Notes under the pieces: model-generated
Databases searched by the model: none
Seen by the model: the letters and a program-made list of their open reading frames with translations, nothing else
Told to the model about the DNA's origin: nothing
Made by a program: the position numbers and the translations under genes
DNA from: Sinonovacula constricta
Lineage: Eukaryota > Mollusca > Bivalvia > Cardiida > Solecurtidae
Length of the DNA stretch: 64,000 bases
Direction of reading: 5' to 3'
Assembly (NCBI GenBank): GCA_007844125.1
Contig: CM017561.1
Span: 20,027,170 to 20,091,169, forward strand
In this document: positions 1 through 12,000 of the stretch, one piece after another
Layout: every line of letters starts with the position of its first letter
How positions within the stretch are numbered: the first letter of the stretch is position 1

Positions 1-560
1 TTCACTCGGTTATCGGCGATCACTTTTCATAAATACGAGCATCTTTGACTTTGGATGCACAAAATAGCGGCACCAACCAAAGTTTACAAAATGTCTATAA
101 AAAAACATGGAATGTTCATTGTGCATTGCGAACTTCACCCTGTATGGCAATATGCCAGTATACCGCGACTGCCCTAGTATGGGATATAATAACCTTATAC
201 CCCCGCCCAGCAATTTTTTTTTAGTGGGGAGTGGTGATGGGGAGGAAATCTTTAAAAATGTTGTCTGTCTATCTGTTGACACAATTATGACTTGGCTTAT
301 ACTTCTACATTTTTTGTATCCGTTTTGATTAAACTTTACAATACTTATTAGCACCATTAGAATTGGTGTACATACTCTTTTTAGCTACGATCAGATAAAA
401 ATTGCAGGATTTATTGCCCTTTTTAAACAAAATTACAGATACCGGTACTGATATAAGTGGGTTTTGTGAACAGGGAGCAGATGGAATGTCTTTGTCATTA
501 TTCATATTACAGTTATGGTTAACAAAATGTAAATATAAATCAAACCTTCCCCTGTTACAG
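1..560. other. Non-coding; probable intron upstream of the SENP8-like exon
   Basis: I see no supportable exon here. The stretch ends in a splice acceptor (cctgttacag, up to 560) that opens the first visible exon of the SENP8-like gene. The preceding exon, which should end in the TG of a split Trp codon after the catalytic His, was not found and presumably lies before the window. Short open frames on both strands have no coding character. Confidence 0.6.
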
Positions 561-3500
561 GAGCTTGCTGATTTATGTGAGGAATAAACAGGAATTTAGA
601 CACTTTGACTCATTGGAAGGTTTCAATAGAGACACAGCCAGGATGATGGCTTATAAAATACAGCCATATGTTCAAGGTAAGTAATAAACTGATAAGGAGA
701 TTTGAAGTTGCAGTAATGTTAGTTTTTTTTTTTTTTTAATGATCACATTGTCATTGTCATGATCAACAGGGCTTGTTTTATTCCCATTAATAATTTCTCC
801 AATCATGGGTCTGGTTTGTGGAGGTCTGCAGATAGTATGCACACCAAACATTGAGATTACTGGTAGAAGAAAAGTATTTACTTAACAGCATCTATGATAA
901 GGGGAGGGAAGCCTTTGCAATATTTATAGGTAAAAATAAAATAACATTACAATTGAAAAATAATAAATATAGCCTCATCGTCAAATATGTGTACTTAGTT
1001 TTTTCTAGGGAATATGCTTTTGATAAAAATCTTGAATAAAGCCCTGTTCTATGATAAGAATACTGTGAAATGGGCAGTCATGAGCTCTACATAGATGTCT
1101 CTGGTAGTAATGGTTAACCTTTTTTGTTAACTTTCATTTCTTGAAAACCGTCAAACTTTAATTTCTTGAAAACTGTCAAACTTTAATTTTTTCAAATCCG
1201 TCAAACTTTAATTTCTTGAAATCAGTCAAAGTTTCATTTCTTCCCTGGAATGATAGTTCAGTCACAAAAGTGGAACCCATTTCAAAAGGACACGTTGCCA
1301 TATAATTAATTTGGCAGAGATATACCTCCTTTTACTAGAGTTTTCATTACAGAGAAATTAGTAGCATGCTGTCCACAGACTTGTAACTCTTGTTACACTA
1401 AACATGATTTCTAACATCATTGTAATCTTTGTTCATAATTAACATAGCATGCTGGACTTTCAATGGTTCTGTGTCAGGTAAAATCAAACCCTTAGCCAGC
1501 TTGTTTATGTTCCAATTATAACTATAGTATTGGTTAAAATGATGCTATATAAAGATGTACTGATAGAGCCTTAGCTGCAAATAGTGTAGAGGTGTCAGGT
1601 AGCTAATCTGGATTTATACTATCAGCATGGTCTGAATTGTTTGTGTTTAGCAGGCTATGTGTAAATTCTACCGAGTCTTTTTTTAATGGCTTTAAGTGGG
1701 TTTCTGGGTTATTTGTTTCATTAAATCTGTTCAGTTAAAAAAATAGAATAAGTCGAATTTGTGCCATATCCTTAAAATAATGTTATTGCATTGCCTTTTA
1801 GGACGAGAATTTTGCTGCTATGGAAAACATACAGCATTGTGTCCATTTTAAGCTAAAAGCTCAGCTTTGACTAAAAAAACTAAAAACAGTTTTCATGGAC
1901 CATTTTCCTAAAAAGTAAATGGGGTTAATGCTTAGTGTTGTTTGTTGCATATGGTAGATAAAAACAATACATGTAAAATACACCAAGAAATTCCTATACA
2001 TTTGATATAATACTGCAAAATCTCAATAATATACATAGATGGACAATCTGATTTCTTTTCAATGCTTTTGATACGCCTGTCCAAGACAGGACATTATGGG
2101 ATCACCCATGGCGGGCGGGCGAGGGGCGTCCTGATGTTTGGCCGGATCATAGCTCCAATACTTTCAAAGCTATTGACTTGAAACTTTATAACTGGGTAGA
2201 TCTCATTGAGACATAGTGCATTGCACAAGAACCATCACTCTGCACTCTATGATTTTACAGTTATTCCCCATCGTTTAACTTAATTTTCGGGAGCATAACT
2301 CTTAAATTATCAAAGATTTTGACTTGAAAATTAAAACATAGGTAGGGCTTATTAGAACAGGAATTAGTTGTTGATGTTATTGAAAAGCAGTGCACTGTAC
2401 AAGAACCATTACTCTGTTCTTATTTTTGAGTAATGCCCCTTTCTACACAAATGCCATTACTCCCATGTAAATTTGTGTATATCTGATGTTATACCCCTTT
2501 GATTTTCTTTTTTCAGTTACCAGATTGCAATTGCACAGCACTGCACTGCAGCTTGGCAGATTAAAGATTTTTTTTTATGTTATTCTACTTTAATTTCATT
2601 TTTTTTTTTTGCTAAAACCCAGAGTGCAGTCCAAAACGTTGTCATATGGCATTGCACATGAGTGCACAGCAGTTTGTTTCAGATTGCTCAATTGGCAGGC
2701 ATATTTTAGTCCGCCTTGCGGTGTTCTTGTTACTTTGTTGCTTTTGGGTTCGTAGTTACAACATTTGTTATTGCTGCCATAATTATTTAATATTTTTTCT
2801 TATAATGTGACTTCACTTTTTACAGAAAAAACATTTTAGCTAAAACTTTACAAGGATGTTTGTTTAAAATGTTTTACCTTCAATTAAATTTAAAAGAAAA
2901 ATAATCATTTTATACCATTTCTTATATAAACAGCATTGGTGTGAGCTGGAGAATGACACCTACATTTGGAATGCTCTCTGAAATTTGCACACGGGGAAAA
3001 TTTGTTTTGCAGACTTTCTAAACCTGACAAAAATAGACACCCTAATTCGATAAACGGTGCTCTATTTTAATTATTTTTGTATCTATTTGTGTGTGTCTGT
3101 AGCTTTCATGCAAAAATGGCAGGAAACTGGAGATTTTGGTTTATTTAATTTTGTTATTAAAATTGCTAAACCTGTAACCTAAATGAACATGGACATTCTG
3201 TACACCCATACTTATGAAGGAAGATATGAATGTTTGTTGGTTTGTCCTTTGATGTTCAAACTGCTTATTAAAGAATGGAGTTTGTTCTGAATCGTTCATT
3301 AAGTATGCAGGGTAAACTCTGACTTTAGATTAACTGTTTCTGCAACATTTAAAAATACTCCCTTCAGTATATATAAAGAATTTCTGTAAGTTTCGCGCAA
3401 ATCTAAAAATAACATTGCCCGTGCTGCCAGCGTGCAGGAATGCTTTTAAAGCATCATTGAAGTGTTTGTGGTCAAGTGGTTATGTTTTTTAGTCTGGATT

Positions 3501-6500
3501 GATTTGTATATGTTATATAGATATAAAAATGCTTTCATACAAAACAACTTTAAAAATAAACAATAAGATCCGAAGAAAGAAAAGAATACTCCAGAAAAAT
3601 GCTAATTGAACAATAATTATTTGTATAATGTTAGGCTGTTGTACATCTGCAATTTCTGCTTGTGCACTTTAGTTTTATATTAAATTATGACAACTTTTTT
3701 TTTCTACATGTATAACATCTTGGAAAACCAGTAAATGGTGTCGGGTTTTTACTTTTTATTTTGTTTTAAGCCACTCTACGGTCTCGGGAATATATACATA
3801 CTTTTTATCAAGATTTTCAATACACTGAAAACTTTTAAATAAAAACCATTACTTTTCAGAAATGTCTGTTACTTGCTCTCATAATGCTTTTACCTGTTTA
3901 CCTGTTCCAGTTTTTGCGTCAACTTTGATATTTCACATTAACTACTTTTCTTGTATATTTATATACTTATCTAATAAGTTTAAATATACAGCTATGTTGC
4001 TATTTAAACTATACAGAAGACAAAATGATAATGTTAGTGAGTTGGACATGTTTTGACACAGCGATGACGTTAATGAGCATGACATGCTTTCCACAGTAAT
4101 GACACTAATGAGCATGACATGTTTTGACACAGTGATGACGTTAATGAGCATGACATGCTTTCCACAGTAATGACACTAATGAGCATGACATGTTTTGACA
4201 CAGTGATGATGTTAATGAGCATGACATGCTTTGACACAGTGATGATGTTAGAGAAAATGACCAGTTTTGAAACAGTGATGACCTTAGCGAGTATGACATG
4301 TATTGACACAGTGATGACATTTATGAGCATGACATGTTTTGACACAGTGATGATGTTATTAAGTATGACATGTTTTGACACAGTAATGACGCTAATGAGC
4401 ATGACATGTTTTGACACAGTGACAATGTTATTGAGTTTGACATGTTTTGACACAGTAATGACGCTAATGAGCATGACATGTTTTGACACAGTGACGATGT
4501 TATTGAGTTTGACATGTTTTGACACAGTGATGACGTTAGTGAGTATGACATGTTTTGACACAGTGATGATGTTATTGAGTATGACATGTTTTGACATAGT
4601 GATGATGTTATATAGTTTGACATGTTTTGACACAGTGATGATGTTAGTGTGACATGTTTTGACACTAATATGATGTGTGTATAATATTTTGAGACACAAT
4701 GATGACATTAGTGAGTAAAAAAGGCACAATGACGACTTCAGTGAGTATGACATGTTTTGACACAAAAGCAGCATTAGTTAGTATGGCATGTTTTATTAAG
4801 TATAACATGTTTTTTTTTCTGTTTTTTTATATCAGCACCAAGAGGCAGAATGAAAGTATTAGAGGTGGATAGTCCAAAGCAACATAACAGTAAGTAAACT
4901 GAAAGATGTAATGATGTTGATCTGCATCTGAACATCACATCTGTTCATCAAATCTGTACATCGCCTGTGTACATCATATCTGTACACCACTTCTGCATCT
5001 GAACATCACATCTGAACATCACATCTGAACATCACATCTGAACATCATATCTGAACATCACATATGTTCACCACATATGTTCACCACATCTGTACATCAC
5101 TTCTGCAGCTGAACATCACATCTGAACATCACATCTGCATATCACATCTGAACATCACACCTGAACATCACATCTGAACATCATATCTGCACATCACATC
5201 TGCATATCACATCTGCACATCACATCTGTACATCACATCTGCACGTCACATCTGTACATCACATCTGAACATCACATTTGTACATCACATCTGTACATCA
5301 CATCTGTACATCACATCTGAACAACATCACATCTGAACATCACATCTGAACATCATATCTGCACATCACATCTGCATATCATATCTGCACATCACATCTG
5401 CATATCACATCTGCACATCACATCTGTACATCACATCTGCACATCACATCTGTACATCACATCTGAACATCACATTTGTACATCACATCTGTACATCACA
5501 TCTGTACATCACATCTGTACATCACATCTGAAGATCACATCTGCACATCACATCTGAACATCACATCTGAACATCACATCTGAACATCACATCTGTATAT
5601 CACATCTGTATATCACATCTGTACATCACATCTGCACATCACATCTGTACATCACATCTGAACATCACATCTGAACATCACATCTGAACATCACATATTT
5701 TCACCACATATGTTCACCACATATGTTCACCACATATGTACATCACATCTGCAGCTGAACATCACATCTGTACATCACATCTGTACTTTACATCTGCACA
5801 TCAATTCCGTACACCAAATCTGTATACTGCATCTGTACACCACATCTGTAAACTGCATCTGTACACCACATCTGTAAACTGCATCTATACACCACATCTT
5901 TATACTGCATCTATACACCACATCTGTATACTGCATCTATACACCACATATGTAAACTGCATCTATACACCACATCTGTATACTGCATCTTTACACCAAA
6001 TCTGTATACTGCATCTATACACCACATCTGTATACTGCATCTATACACCACATCTGTATACTGCATCTGTACACCACATCTGTATACTGCATCTTTACAC
6101 CAAATCTGTATACTGCATCTATACACCACATCTGTATACTGCATCTATACACCACATCTGTATACTGCATCTATACACCACATATGTAAACTGCATCTAT
6201 ACACCACATCTGTATACTGCATCTTTACACCAAATCTGTATACTGCATCTATACACCACATCTGTATACTGCATCTATACACCACATCTGTATACTGCAT
6301 CTATACATCACATCTATACATCACATCTGTACATCACATCTATACATCACATCTGTATATCACATCTGTACATCACACCTGTACATCACATCTGTACATC
6401 ACATCTTTATATCACATCTGTACATCACATCTGTACATCACATCTGTACATCACATCTGTACATCACATCTGTAAATCACATCTGTACATCACATCTGTA

Positions 6501-9021
6501 CATCACATTGTTAAGCGATCCATCCTTCTTTGTCATATTCAGTAAATCATTGTATTGTTTATGAGACACATATGCATGACATATTGTGATGTACTAGAAA
6601 AATGGTTTTACTAATGCCTAAAAGGGTTTTTACTCTATGTAAAGCTCTTCATTCTTCATATGTTCATGTATTTAAATCATTGTGTCACTGTATCAAGCCA
6701 ATCAGTGTATTGAGTAACATATACTTATGCTATATATAACCAGATCCACTGTTGGAAGATTTTCTTGGAAGATATACTTTCTTGTTAAAAATTACCCCTT
6801 TTTTATCCTTTGATGAAAAGCCTGATAATAAACACTTTTAACTGAATGAACTTCAATTTAAAAATAGTATAATCTTATTCACCACATTCACTGTTCTGAC
6901 ATTCTGAATTTGTGCCAGAAGCAGATAGTTTGTATGATTTATTTGTCCTCACATTGTTTACAGTCATTTCCAAACAAGCATTATTTGTCATTTCAATTTA
7001 CAATTGATTCAAAACAAGATATATTTGTTATTTCATTTTTATACATTTTATTCAAAAGAACATTAAATTGTTCTTGATTGCTTTACAATTTATTAAAATG
7101 TTCTAAAATAACCCTCCCCAGAAAAGAAAGGTCCCAGTTACCCCAACCACATGTATTAAATGTTAGTGAAGCCCCTATCATCAGAAAGATGACATTTCTT
7201 CCTGATAAAATGGATGAATGATAGAGTTGTCCTCTAATTGCTTGTGTTCTGCCTGGAAACCCATTATTTTCTTGACACAAATGGTCGTCAAATACACCTA
7301 AAGGGTTTCTTTGACATAGCCTGCTAGTTAGACGGTAAGACAAACAGTTTTTGTTTTAAAGTTCTTGTTATAAGTTGTGTTTTGTTTATTTATTATAACT
7401 GTAAATCTGCATAGATAGCAAACTAGACAAAAATCATAAGCTTTTTTAGAAGGCATTCTAGTTCACTTAAACACAATGTTTTTTAATACTCCCTTCGTCT
7501 ATTGTCCACATTACAGCCAATCTTCACCAAACTTGGTCAGAATGTTTGTCTGCACAAAATCTTAAATGAGTTCATTATTGGGTCACGTGGGATCAAAAAG
7601 TTTGTCACTAGGTAAAAATTATAGAAAACCCCTTTGAACACGCTAGAAACCACATTTATGGCCCAATCTTCACCAAACTTGGCTAGAATGTTTGATAGTA
7701 TGAAATCTAAAATATGTTTTGAAGTGGGTCACATGGATTCAGTTGGTCACCAGGTAATATTCTTAAATATGTTATCAGCCCAGTGGCCACACTAATGGTC
7801 CAATCTTCACCAAAGATTAAATAATAAATTTACTTTATGCCAGATATGAGCATACTAAAAGCCTGTGTTTGCAGTTGAGTGATTAAGGGCCATCATGGCC
7901 TTCTTGTTTAATATAAATAAAAAAGTACTGTGCTCATTTTTAGGTATGAGTTTTTGTAAAACAAGACCTTAAAAAAACATTTTATTATTTATACATATGT
8001 GTGGGTCAGGACTGTGGACATATAAAACAATCAGGTAGAAAAACAAGCAAAATGCATATTCAATTGATCAGTATGATTAAATAAATGATGTTCTGTGACT
8101 TTTACTTGCCATTTAACATGTATGGACTACTACAGAAACATTGGAAAGTCCTTTTATTCTTTCTATCTATACTATGTATGATATTAAATGTAATGATTAT
8201 GTATGATTAAGTGGTTCATAATCATAGTCACTTCAGTCAATTTACCTTCTCATTTTATAAATGCATAATGTAAAAGCCTGTCAGTGTTGTTATATATACC
8301 TATGTGGTGACTACAGCTCTGTCATTCACACTACCAATACCTAGATTAACCTGTCAATTAAGTTCGTGACAAACAGCAAGTGTACATTTTTTACCACTTT
8401 AGTATGACATGACATTGCCAGAATGCGACACATTTATATGAAATAGCTATCCAGCAGACTAGAAGAACCAGTGCATTGGCGGCATTAGTCAGATCCATTT
8501 TTTGTCTGATTTGTCTTTGCCAATATGGTGGATACATTTTCATGCAATAGCTATTTCATATGACTTAATGACAACGATCTAATTAAAACCTCCAGCATGG
8601 CACTATAATGCTTCTTTTATAAACTTTAATTAAAAGGAGAGCTTATTTTATATTTTACGTCTGCAGTGAATAATAAAATAAATTAATAAAACAGCTTGTT
8701 AAAACCCTCTTTTTGCCATATGTAGTCTAAATCATGATCAACTGCTATTTTTTAACATGTCATTTTTTGTAGATCAATTTTAATAAAACCTTTATTTATT
8801 AAAACGATATTGAAGCACTATTATGTAGGTAATTTGTATTCTACATTCCAGGTTACGATTGCGGAATGTTTGTAATCTCCATCGCAGAACACATGTGTAA
8901 AGAGCTGTGTGAAGGATACACTATACCTCTCAACGACGTTGTCAACACGGACTCTGTTGCTAAGAAACGAAAACAAGTGAAAGATCTAGTATTCAGTGTA
9001 GTTAAGGAATTTGGAACATGA
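561..9021 (+). CDS. SENP8: SENP8/NEDP1-like NEDD8-specific protease, 3' three exons (5' partial)
   Basis: Exons are 561-676, 4836-4889 and 8852-9021 (TGA stop at 9019-9021). Acceptors are ttacag, tatcag and ttccag; donors are gtaagt at 677 and 4890; phases are continuous (2, 1, 1). Exon one opens on the last base of a split Trp codon and reads SLLIYVRNKQEFRHFDS, matching the SENP8 segment after the catalytic His, with the catalytic Asp in HFDS. The 54-bp exon supplies the linker ending in KQHN. The last exon begins SYDCGMFVISIAEH, giving the family Q-x-N-S-Y-D-C-G active site with the catalytic Cys, and ends in KKRKQVKDLVFSVVKEFGT like the SENP8 C-terminus. SENP8 enzymes mature NEDD8 and strip it from cullins and other targets in nucleus and cytosol. 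The length from Trp to the end fits the family. A SUMO-specific SENP is less likely because the protein ends shortly after the active-site exon, as SENP8 does. Confidence 0.9.
1125..1245. repeat. 25-bp tandem repeat, about 4-5 copies
   Basis: The core gtcaaactttaatttcttga recurs with a 25-bp step and mild divergence. It lies in the first visible intron of the SENP8-like gene, and both edges fade into unique AT-rich DNA. Confidence 0.75.
2085..2735. repeat. Anonymous dispersed repeat with internal duplication
   Basis: The block opens with a local GC-rich patch (gcgggcgggcgaggggcg near 2112) in AT-rich intron DNA. The phrase around 2215-2255 (attgcacaagaaccatcactctgc) returns in altered form near 2390-2420 (actgtacaagaaccattactctg). 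It ends near ccgccttgcggtgttcttgtt. I recall this phrase style as a common bivalve interspersed repeat, but cannot name a family. It has no coding content. Confidence 0.5.
3040..3965. repeat. Dispersed repeat, copy A (partner at 43780-45095)
   Basis: Several blocks match the 43.8-45.1 kb region in the same order and orientation. They are the ttcgataaacgg block, the gagattttgg block, the ataaaaatgctttcatacaaaacaact block, the catcttggaaaacc block and the gttacttgctctcat...cagtttttgcgtc block. The two copies differ by many substitutions and indels, so they are old. This copy lies in the SENP8-like intron, directly upstream of the 36-bp minisatellite. Confidence 0.75.
4033..4795. repeat. 36-bp minisatellite upstream of the 54-bp SENP8-like exon
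   Basis: About 20 copies of a unit built on gacatgttttgacacagtga followed by tgacgttaatgagcat-like sequence. The period of 36 bp is 12 codons, so reading frames stay open on both strands; the plus-strand translation repeats M-T-C-F-D-T-V-M-T-L-M-S. The first units alternate with a gacatgctttccacagtaat variant, giving a 71-bp dimer. The array ends about 40 bp before the splice acceptor at 4835. Confidence 0.95.
4915..6510. repeat. 12-bp / 26-bp composite minisatellite in SENP8-like intron
   Basis: It starts about 25 bp after the donor at 4890. The 4915-5805 part is a 12-bp unit (acatcacatctg with gta, gaa and gca variants) with larger blocks of roughly 170 bp duplicated (compare 5176 with 5348). 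The 5806-6305 part is a 26-bp unit (ctgcatctatacaccacatc plus tgtata). Its variant with tttacaccaaatc recurs at about 5989, 6093 and 6223, steps of four and five units, so it has higher-order structure. The 6306-6510 part returns to the 12-bp unit. Confidence 0.95.
6511..7484. other. Intron sequence, no gene seen
   Basis: AT-rich intron of the SENP8-like gene. I found no exon or tandem repeat. The minus-strand open frame at 7083-7343 lacks splice or homology support. Confidence 0.6.
7485..7905. repeat. Anonymous dispersed repeat with internal near-copies
   Basis: The phrase caatcttcaccaaacttgg followed by agaatgtttg occurs near 7518 and 7662, with a third shortened copy near 7801. Each of the first two is followed by a gggtcac(g/a)tgg motif. 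These are diverged direct repeats of about 145 bp. I recall the caccaaacttggtcagaatg phrase from bivalve repeats, but the family is unnamed here. Confidence 0.55.
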
Positions 9022-12000
9022 TTGAATGTGACTGCAGTGCGAGTTTTTGTAACTAGGGAATGTACTAAGCTAAATTTTATATTGAAATAATCTTAATGAT
9101 TTGTGAATTCTTAAGCTATGGATTGTGAATTGCTGCACTTAAAATACATTGCTACAGGGGTCTGAATTTAGCATCTTGTTACCCACAGCTTACACAAAAT
9201 GTTGTGTCTTAAACCTAAGTCACTTTAAATCCAATCTGAATTAAAAATTAGTCTTCAACATATTGTTTTTTTCACATTTGGCTTTGGTACAGTGAACCAA
9301 CTCCCAACTGCCTAGAGATTTTGTACATCCTATTGTTGCCAGATTAAATGTCACTCTCATTTAAAGGTAATCTCAAGCACTGGACATCCTAATGGACTTG
9401 TAATCAAATTGAGCAATGTCAAGCCAACGTTTTCTCAGTCTGTATGTCACTCTCTGTGCCTAATAATCAAGAATATCAGCTGATTGATAGGTTTCTTCAG
9501 ACCAACGTATTAGTCTAAAAAAGTGCTCAAAGATCTAAGGATGCAGATTAAGAGAAGTGTATATTGTTAAATACCCGTTATTTTTACTTTGCAAATACTG
9601 CTGGTCCTTAATAACTATTGTTTCAGAGTGACAATATCAATGAGCAATCAGAGGATATTTTTGCTTTAAAATTTTGTGGATATATAGCTGAATTATTTGT
9701 GTTAACAGGATAGTTAATCTCAGTGGTGTAGTGTCCCCATATTCTTATTTGCAAGGAATGGTACACTAACTATGAAAAATACTTTGTTATTTTGTCATAT
9801 GTGAGGGTAGGTACTTGGTATAAGGTAATTGTAGAATGTTTTATGATTTTCCCTCATTTTTAACTATTTAGAATTCTTTTACACTTCAACGTGTACATAC
9901 AGTTATATGTTGTTATATGAGATACTATTACATAGTACATAAGGAACATAATTTGTACATTTCATTTTGAAGATTGGGGAAAAGTCAGCTTTGTATACAT
10001 ACATTGGAAGACATGACAATACTCACTGAGGATTTATGAGCGTGTTATTGAGAATCATGCTACCAACCTGTCTTCAGGCTGTAAGTTCAGGATTATTTGC
10101 TTTTATTTTGTGTGTGTTGTATGCTACAATTTGCCCATTGATTGTAGCAATGTTTTTAAGCTTATAATAGTAGCGAATGAAAGTCTGTTAAATTTTGTAA
10201 TTCAGTTTTTGTTTAAATTTTAGCATGATAAGTTTTAATATAGCACTTAGCATTACCCCAAGTTCAATTATTCGCTTACTGTAGCAAAAATGCTGTATGT
10301 GGCTCACTGGTTTCAAAATATTGTTTCAAAGAAATGCCATTGTCATCTTTATATTTAGAAAAAATATTTAAATTCTTAACTCTCCTATTGTTGGAACTCA
10401 TTTGGAGCGTTCCCATGTAAAAATGATAAGTTTAAAAAAAAGTAATTTTCAATAACTATGGGATATATTGTTGCCACACCATGTTCTTGAGACTTGGGCA
10501 CTAGGCTTCACGATTTTTGGTTTGAGTTTGAAACCATTCTCAATATTCTGACTTAAATCACCTTGAATGAGGTGTTCAATTTGACAGATGTTTCACTGGT
10601 CATGGATTGTTTTGTTGCTATTGTTTTAAACTGACAGGTGTTAAGGATCTACATCAATCAGGACTTTTTAGGGGCCTAGCGTGTAATTGTTTTATGAGAT
10701 TGGACAAAAATGTGCGTATTATATTTTTAGTAATTATGGTAGTATTGTAATGTGCAAAGGTGTGCACTATATTTTAGTAATGATGGTATTCTTGTGTAAA
10801 TTATCAGATTATTTTGTTATAGAGGTTGTTTCGTCCATGCATTGTGGTACTCTGATGTTGAAGCTCAATATGTATATACATCTGTACAGTTTCACATCTG
10901 AACAGGTTTGTTTAGAGTAAAAAGAGTTTGGTATGAATGTGATGAGATATCAGACCAAGTTTCCATGGGAAAATACTGATTATACTTTGCCAGTAAAAGT
11001 AATTTTACATAAAATTTATTTTTATGAATGAATGAACAGCACTTTTAACATTTGGTAAGCTTGCCTGTTCCTACTAAAAAGAAAATGTTATTTCCATTGT
11101 TTGAATTAATTATGAAAGTAATATTCTTTGCGAAGTTTATTCAATAGCTCTGTTCTGAAAAAGTATCAGTCATTATCCATTACTAGAACGATGAAGTAAG
11201 TGCCATACTTTTATTCTTATGCATGAACCAAAAAGTTATGTTAATAGGACTCCTACAAGCATGGTTATTTTTTGGTTGTCAGTGCCTATGCTTTATTGTT
11301 ATTATGCATTTGATCATTCATTTAACTAATAAACAAATGAAACACTTGGCCATTTCCTTTCAAGCTTCCATGGGGACATTTAAGCACTGGTAATTTTATA
11401 CAAATTTTATTATTATGACGATAATTGTAACCCATGATATAGAATGCTAGCAGAAGAACTATACTTATTATGTATCCATAGAAACAAGCAAAATACTCAA
11501 ACGCAAAATGGCAGTTTTAGTGTTTTTTTTGCCATTAAGATATACATCATAGAAGATATATAATTGATGTAGAAAAATGCCAGTTGTAATATACGACCAT
11601 TTTAACTTGTTAAAATTCAAAATTGTCTTTAAAGAAATGACAGAGGAAATTCTGTTAGGACTTGAAAAACAAACTGGGTGTCTAAAGCTGGTCCTATATG
11701 TAGATTAAGTGTGATTTGTTGTTTGCAAAGCTAGAGGAAGTTAAGGGAATCTATATCTATAGAATATGCACATCCCAACTTTTCAATAAAAAATCCGGTG
11801 AAAAGAGTGTGCATCATATGTGCATCATACATTGTATTATATGGTAGCTTTAAGGTATGATACTAAGGGCAACAGACTCAGTAGTGATATGCATTTTGTA
11901 GACTTTTTGTTCATCAAGACATTTGCTTGTATGAATAATATTTAACAACATAAAGTGAACATTTGGTTGTTTCTATTATGTCACAACATTCTCCAGTTGT

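Noticed and set aside
4070..4774. 234-codon minus-strand ORF and 165-codon plus-strand ORF
   Set aside because: Both are read-throughs of the 36-bp minisatellite inside an intron.
4915..6510. CRISPR-like repeated array
   Set aside because: The units are contiguous without unique spacers and the setting is a eukaryotic intron, so it is a minisatellite.
5736..6545. 269-codon ORF of His/Tyr/Thr-rich repeats
   Set aside because: It is a read-through of the 12/26-bp minisatellite in an intron.
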